A DNA stretch of 64,000 bases. It comes from Terriglobales bacterium. GTDB lineage: Bacteria; Acidobacteriota; Terriglobia; Terriglobales; Acidobacteriaceae. This document shows, piece by piece, positions 60,673 to 64,000 of this stretch; within the stretch, counting starts at the first letter, position 1; each line of letters opens with the position of its first letter. A model generated the notes under the pieces. It ran no database searches. It worked only from the letters and a program-made list of their open reading frames with translations, and was not told where the DNA came from. A program made the position numbers and the translations under genes. The stretch spans positions 186,001 through 250,000 of the forward strand of contig JAOAPE010000002.1 in the NCBI GenBank assembly GCA_025462725.1, written 5' to 3'.

Positions 60673-61041
60673 TTGCGCACACTAAATAAAAATCGCCTCT
60701 GCCTCTTGTTACTCGCAAGCTCGGCAATATTGATTACAGTCTCTTGCCATCCGGATACCCCGCCTGCAAAACCTAAGACGCTCTCAGCCACCGAGGAGCA
60801 CGGCGAGCGGATTTACAAGAGTTCCTGCGCCATGTGCCATCGCAGTGACTCCACCGCTCCGATGAACGGGCCCGGACTGAAGGAAGTGTTCAAAAAGCCA
60901 TATCTGCCTAGCGGCGCTCCCGCGAATGACGAACGCGTGCACGCCGTCATCGTACAAGGACGCAGAACCATGCCTCCTTTTGGACAGATCTACGACGACG
61001 TGCAGATCCATGACCTGATCGCTTACATGCGCACGCTCTAA
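60673..61041 (+). CDS. Lipoprotein c-type cytochrome
   Basis: A 122-residue mono-heme cytochrome c from TTG 60673; upstream in-frame starts at 60628 (TTG) or 60619 (ATG) cannot be excluded, and none has a well-placed ribosome site. From this start it reads MRTLNKNRLCLLLLASSAILITVSCHPD, a lipoprotein signal with ITVSC lipobox. Heme motif CAMCH, conserved methionine in RTMPPFGQIYDD. It is most likely anchored in a membrane and passes electrons in the periplasm. Single gene upstream of lipA. Confidence 0.87.
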   Translation: MRTLNKNRLCLLLLASSAILITVSCHPDTPPAKPKTLSATEEHGERIYKSSCAMCHRSDSTAPMNGPGLKEVFKKPYLPSGAPANDERVHAVIVQGRRTMPPFGQIYDDVQIHDLIAYMRTL

Positions 61042-61086
61042 GGCGACATCCAGTTCACGCTGTTAGAATAAAAGTGCCCAAAACTC

Positions 61087-61995
61087 ATGGCCACTGCACC
61101 CGAACTCGTTCAGATAGACCTTGCTCCGAAGCTGCGCAAGCCTAAGCCGGAGTGGCTAAAGGCTCGCGCCCCTGTGGGCGACAACTATCACGAGCTCAAA
61201 AAGCTGGCCCGCAGTCTTGACCTGCATACCGTTTGCGAATCGGCACAATGTCCGAACATCGGTGAATGCTGGAACCATGGCACCGCGACCTTCATGCTTT
61301 TGGGCAATCTCTGCACGCGACGTTGCGGATTTTGCGCCGTGCCCAAAGGACGTCCACTTCCGATAGACATGGACGAACCGCGCCGGGTCGCGGAGGCTGT
61401 CGCTACGTTAAAACTCAAGCACGCAGTTGTGACCAGCGTGAATCGCGACGACGACAATATCGGCGCTGCGGAAGTCTTTGCCGATACCATCCGCCTCGTC
61501 CGCGAACTCACTCCGGATTGTCAGGTGGAAGTTCTCATCCCTGATTTCCAAGGCCGCGAAGATGCGTTGAAGATCGTCATTGATGCGAAGCCGGAGATCC
61601 TGAACCACAACACTGAAACGGTGCCGCGCCTGTATCGCGCAGTGCGCTCGGGCGCGCGGTATCAACGCACGCTTGATCTGCTCGCCAATGTGAAAAAGTT
61701 CTCGCCCGGAATGGTATCCAAAACCGGCGTGATGGTCGGCATCGGCGAAGAGACCTACGAGTTGCTCGAAGTCTTCCGCGATCTAGCCGCGCAAAGAGTG
61801 GACATCCTCACCATCGGGCAATATCTCCGCCCGTCCAAAGACCACTTGCCGATGACGCGCTATTACTCTCCTGAAGAATTCCGCTTCCTGAAAGATGAAG
61901 CCCTGAGCATGGGCTTCCGCCACGTTGAATCCGGCCCTCTGGTGCGTTCCAGTTATCATGCGCACGAGCAGGCTGCCTCCACCGGATTGCGGTAA
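61087..61995 (+). CDS. lipA: Lipoyl synthase
   Basis: A 302-residue radical SAM enzyme with both cluster sets: auxiliary C50-x4-C55-x5-C61, radical SAM C76-x3-C80-x2-C83. C-terminal block RSSYHA (LVRSSYHAHEQ) supplies the auxiliary serine ligand. It inserts two sulphurs into octanoyl groups on lipoate-dependent enzymes. ATG 61087. Located upstream of a NUDIX gene. Confidence 0.95.
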   Translation: MATAPELVQIDLAPKLRKPKPEWLKARAPVGDNYHELKKLARSLDLHTVCESAQCPNIGECWNHGTATFMLLGNLCTRRCGFCAVPKGRPLPIDMDEPRRVAEAVATLKLKHAVVTSVNRDDDNIGAAEVFADTIRLVRELTPDCQVEVLIPDFQGREDALKIVIDAKPEILNHNTETVPRLYRAVRSGARYQRTLDLLANVKKFSPGMVSKTGVMVGIGEETYELLEVFRDLAAQRVDILTIGQYLRPSKDHLPMTRYYSPEEFRFLKDEALSMGFRHVESGPLVRSSYHAHEQAASTGLR

Positions 61996-62004
61996 TCCCC
62001 ATAC

Positions 62005-62433
62005 ATGATTGAATTTGGAACGCGCGTTGAAAACGTTTCATACGTTGAGCGCCCCGGCGCTTACGCCATCATCAGAAACGATGTCGGCGAAGTCGCCGTT
62101 CTGCACACACAAAACGGTGTGTTCCTGCCCGGCGGCGGAGTCGAGCCGGGTGAAGAGTTCGAAGAAGCGTTACGGCGGGAAATCCTGGAAGAGCTAGGGT
62201 ACGGGGTCAACATCGCTGCAAAGATCGGCTCAGCCGCTCAATATCTGTATTCGAAAGTAGCAGGCAAGCACTTCAAGAAAATCGGACACTTCTACAGGGC
62301 CGCGCTCACCGAGAAAATCACCGACGCGATCCACCCGGATCATCAACTGCTCTGGCGTTCGCCCGAGGATGGCGCGAAACTGCTGAGCCAGGAATTCCAA
62401 AGCTGGGCAGTAGGCCAAGCAATAGATATTTAA
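62005..62433 (+). CDS. NUDIX hydrolase
   Basis: A 142-residue NUDIX protein with the box GGGVEPGEEFEEALRREILEELGYGV at about 47-72, fitting the G-x5-E-x7-RE-x2-EE-x-G pattern. The substrate specificity is not decidable. It starts nine bases after the lipA stop, so it is probably co-transcribed. Confidence 0.92.
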   Translation: MIEFGTRVENVSYVERPGAYAIIRNDVGEVAVLHTQNGVFLPGGGVEPGEEFEEALRREILEELGYGVNIAAKIGSAAQYLYSKVAGKHFKKIGHFYRAALTEKITDAIHPDHQLLWRSPEDGAKLLSQEFQSWAVGQAIDI

Positions 62434-62476
62434 CATTGTAAGCAGCTTTTCCGCCTTGCAACTGATAAACATAAAC

Positions 62477-62665
62477 TCATTTCTTGCTCGGTGTAATCAA
62501 CAGATATGCCGATCTGCCGCTTGCCACGCCAACAACCAGCGCAAGTGAAACAGCAATAGCTAAGCCGTGCATGAAACGGCCTGCCATCCAATTGAAGATA
62601 GGAAATGACAATCCTCCGAAGAAGACTGCAATGACAAAGCACGCAATGAACTCAAAGTTTTTCAC
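62477..62665 (-). CDS. Small membrane protein
   Basis: A 62-residue protein with two predicted membrane segments (FEFIACFVIAVFFGGLSFPIFNW and GLAIAVSLALVVGVASG). GTG start at 62665 with an AAGGAA site about a dozen bases upstream. Simple hydrophobic pattern; no family assigned. Real status uncertain. Confidence 0.45.
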   Translation of the reverse strand: MKNFEFIACFVIAVFFGGLSFPIFNWMAGRFMHGLAIAVSLALVVGVASGRSAYLLITPSKK

Positions 62666-62697
62666 AGCCCAAGGGTTCCTTCGTATTTCTTCTGCTA

Positions 62698-62737
62698 ATA
62701 AAAAGCCCGAAGATCTTTGCAGACCTTCGGGCCGATT
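62698..62737. terminator. Bidirectional terminator at the M13 3' end
   Basis: GCCCGAAG (62705-62712) pairs with CTTCGGGC (62725-62732). Both sides carry a T/A run: TTTTTTC after it on plus, and TTTTTAT on the minus strand. On the minus strand it ends the M13 gene. Confidence 0.8.
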
Positions 62738-62749
62738 TTTTCTGCTTTG

Positions 62750-64000
62750 CTACCAGACGCGGCAGGCGTTCTCGCGGACCATTGGCTGTCCGACTTTGCA
62801 GCCGAACGCCTTCTGAAATTCCGGAGAATTGCTGACTACGCCGTTCGTCCGGAATTCTCCCGGAGAGTGCGGGTCAGTGTTCGCAAGTTCACGACGCGAT
62901 TGCTCCGTGGAGTTCTCGCACCAGATCTGTGCGAAGCCCAGGAAGAAGCGCTGTTCCGGCGTGAAGCCGTCGATGGTCTTTCTCGGCTTCCCTTCCAGCG
63001 TCTTCTGCAATGCCAGGTAGGAGACGTGAACACCACCGTTGTCGCCGGTGTTCTCGCCCAGCGTTAATCTGCCTTTCAGATGGACGTCGCCGTTCTTCTC
63101 ATCTTTTACTGAGACGAACCCGGAGTACTCATCTGCAATGCAGGCTGTCTTTTCATTGAACGCCTTCAAGTCGTCAGGGCTCCACCAGTTCTTGAAGTTT
63201 CCTTCGTAATCGAACTTGCTGCCCTGGTCGTCAAATCCGTGCGTGTACTCGTGTCCGATCACCACACCGATTCCGCCAAAGTTAACCGCATCATCAATGT
63301 TGCGGTCGAAGAACGGCGGCTGCAGGATGCCGGCCGGGAAGACGATCTCGTTGTTTGAAGAATTGTAATAAGCATTCACCGTCGGAGGCGTCATGCCCCA
63401 TTCGGTGCGGTCAGTGGGCTTGCCGATCTTGTTCAAGTTGCGTCGGCGTTCGAATGTAGCTGCGCGCAGACGGTTGCCAAGATAGTCGTTACGACTTACT
63501 TTCACAGTGGAGTAATCCTTCCACTTGTCCGGATAGCCGACCTTGCCCGTGTTGAATGCTGCCAGTTTCTGCAGCGCCTTCTCTTTGGTTTCGGCCGTCA
63601 TCCACGGCAAGTCTTTGATGTCCGCGCGAAGTGCTTCGGTGAGCGCGTCGATCATCTTGTGCATGCGGACTTTGCCATCTGCGCCAAACGTCTTCTTGAC
63701 GTAGAGTTGACCCAGGGCCTCGCCCAGTCCGCCATCGGTCGCGCGTACACATTTCTTCCAACGCGGTTCCATTTCCTTGGTGCCATTAAGGTAGGCGCCA
63801 TTGAAATCGAAGTCTTCCTTTACCAGCGCTGCTGTCAATGCGGGTGCCGCCACGTCAATGACTCTCCAACGCAGGTAGGTCTTCCAATCGTCGAGTGGCT
63901 TGTTTTCAACTAACGCATTTACTTGTTTGAAAAAGTTCGGGCTGCTGTTGTTGAGTTCCGTGAATTCCGGCGCCTTGATGGCTTCAAAATAGGAGACGAA
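62750..64000 (-). CDS. M13 metallopeptidase, neprilysin/PepO type (5' partial)
   Basis: At least 417 residues of an M13 endopeptidase; the frame is open to the right edge, so the N-terminus and signal peptide are outside. The zinc site is VIGHEYTHGFDDQGSKFD (HExxH, with the following DxxG), the third ligand region GENTGDNGG (normally ENxAD), and the substrate-binding block NAYYNSSNNEIVFPAGIL. The C-terminus ends in CRVW, the family signature. It probably degrades peptides in the periplasm. Terminated by the hairpin at 62698-62737. Confidence 0.93.
   Translation of the reverse strand, partial: FVSYFEAIKAPEFTELNNSSPNFFKQVNALVENKPLDDWKTYLRWRVIDVAAPALTAALVKEDFDFNGAYLNGTKEMEPRWKKCVRATDGGLGEALGQLYVKKTFGADGKVRMHKMIDALTEALRADIKDLPWMTAETKEKALQKLAAFNTGKVGYPDKWKDYSTVKVSRNDYLGNRLRAATFERRRNLNKIGKPTDRTEWGMTPPTVNAYYNSSNNEIVFPAGILQPPFFDRNIDDAVNFGGIGVVIGHEYTHGFDDQGSKFDYEGNFKNWWSPDDLKAFNEKTACIADEYSGFVSVKDEKNGDVHLKGRLTLGENTGDNGGVHVSYLALQKTLEGKPRKTIDGFTPEQRFFLGFAQIWCENSTEQSRRELANTDPHSPGEFRTNGVVSNSPEFQKAFGCKVGQPMVRENACRVW

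Overview
The window looks like a chromosomal contig of a soil-type member of the Acidobacteriota (class Terriglobia, Koribacter/Sulfotelmatobacter-like). This is inferred from gene content, not from a marker gene: M28 peptidases with unusual C-termini, an ECF42 sigma factor with DGPF (YciI) partners, TreT next to DUF5752, a long two-part ThyX, a cdaA-cdaR-glmM operon, paired secreted amidohydrolases, a DUF4412 protein and a DinB protein. No rRNA, tRNA or CRISPR array was found. The first 8 kb are less GC-rich and look accessory; from about 8.6 kb the window reads as ordinary, gene-dense chromosome.

Layout. 1-8.4 kb: the 3' part of an RHS/YD-repeat toxin with a CdiA-type tRNase-like tip and its presumed immunity gene, then a 1.2-kb decayed stretch with three degenerate repeats, then a three-gene cassette (TcmP, Gp37/Gp68 three-Cys protein, a 94-residue receiver-like protein) and a 53-codon gene on the other strand. 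8.6-12.7 kb: a PEP mutase-like enzyme and an ECF42 regulon with two DGPF genes and a DUF4760-like gene; all three genes carry copies of one promoter motif. 12.9-18.2 kb: a TPR protein, a secreted M28 peptidase fused to a TonB C-terminal domain, PnuC and a proline iminopeptidase-like hydrolase. 18.3-22 kb: succinate dehydrogenase (anchor, flavoprotein, Fe-S subunit), with a four-helix-bundle cassette bounded by inverted repeats between sdhA and sdhB.

22-32 kb: a DUF962 protein, an FHA-GAF-SpoIIE phosphatase, TPM-nucleotidyltransferase-LemA, a rhodanese whose second active-site position is an in-frame TGA (a likely selenocysteine with a candidate SECIS hairpin), a prolyl oligopeptidase, and a sigma-54 activator whose 3' end is joined to the remnant of a secreted-protein gene. 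32-49 kb: small proteins, DinB, ThyX, trehalose synthesis (TreT/DUF5752), a CPA2 antiporter, cyclic di-AMP and cell-wall precursor genes (cdaA-cdaR-glmM), a membrane-bound Clp-N protein, polA and queA. 49-64 kb: two overlapping amidohydrolases, dtd-GNAT, another M28 peptidase, folP, a DacB-type PBP4, DUF488/DUF3891, a c-type cytochrome, lipA, a NUDIX protein, and an M13 metallopeptidase running off the right edge.

The most interesting signals are the probable selenocysteine rhodanese (27060-27458), the inverted-repeat four-helix-bundle element inside the sdh operon (20809-21193), and the shared ECF42-type promoters (9922-10886). Most catabolic and secreted enzymes here (two M28, one S9, one M13, one S33-like, two amidohydrolases) point to a peptide-scavenging heterotroph.
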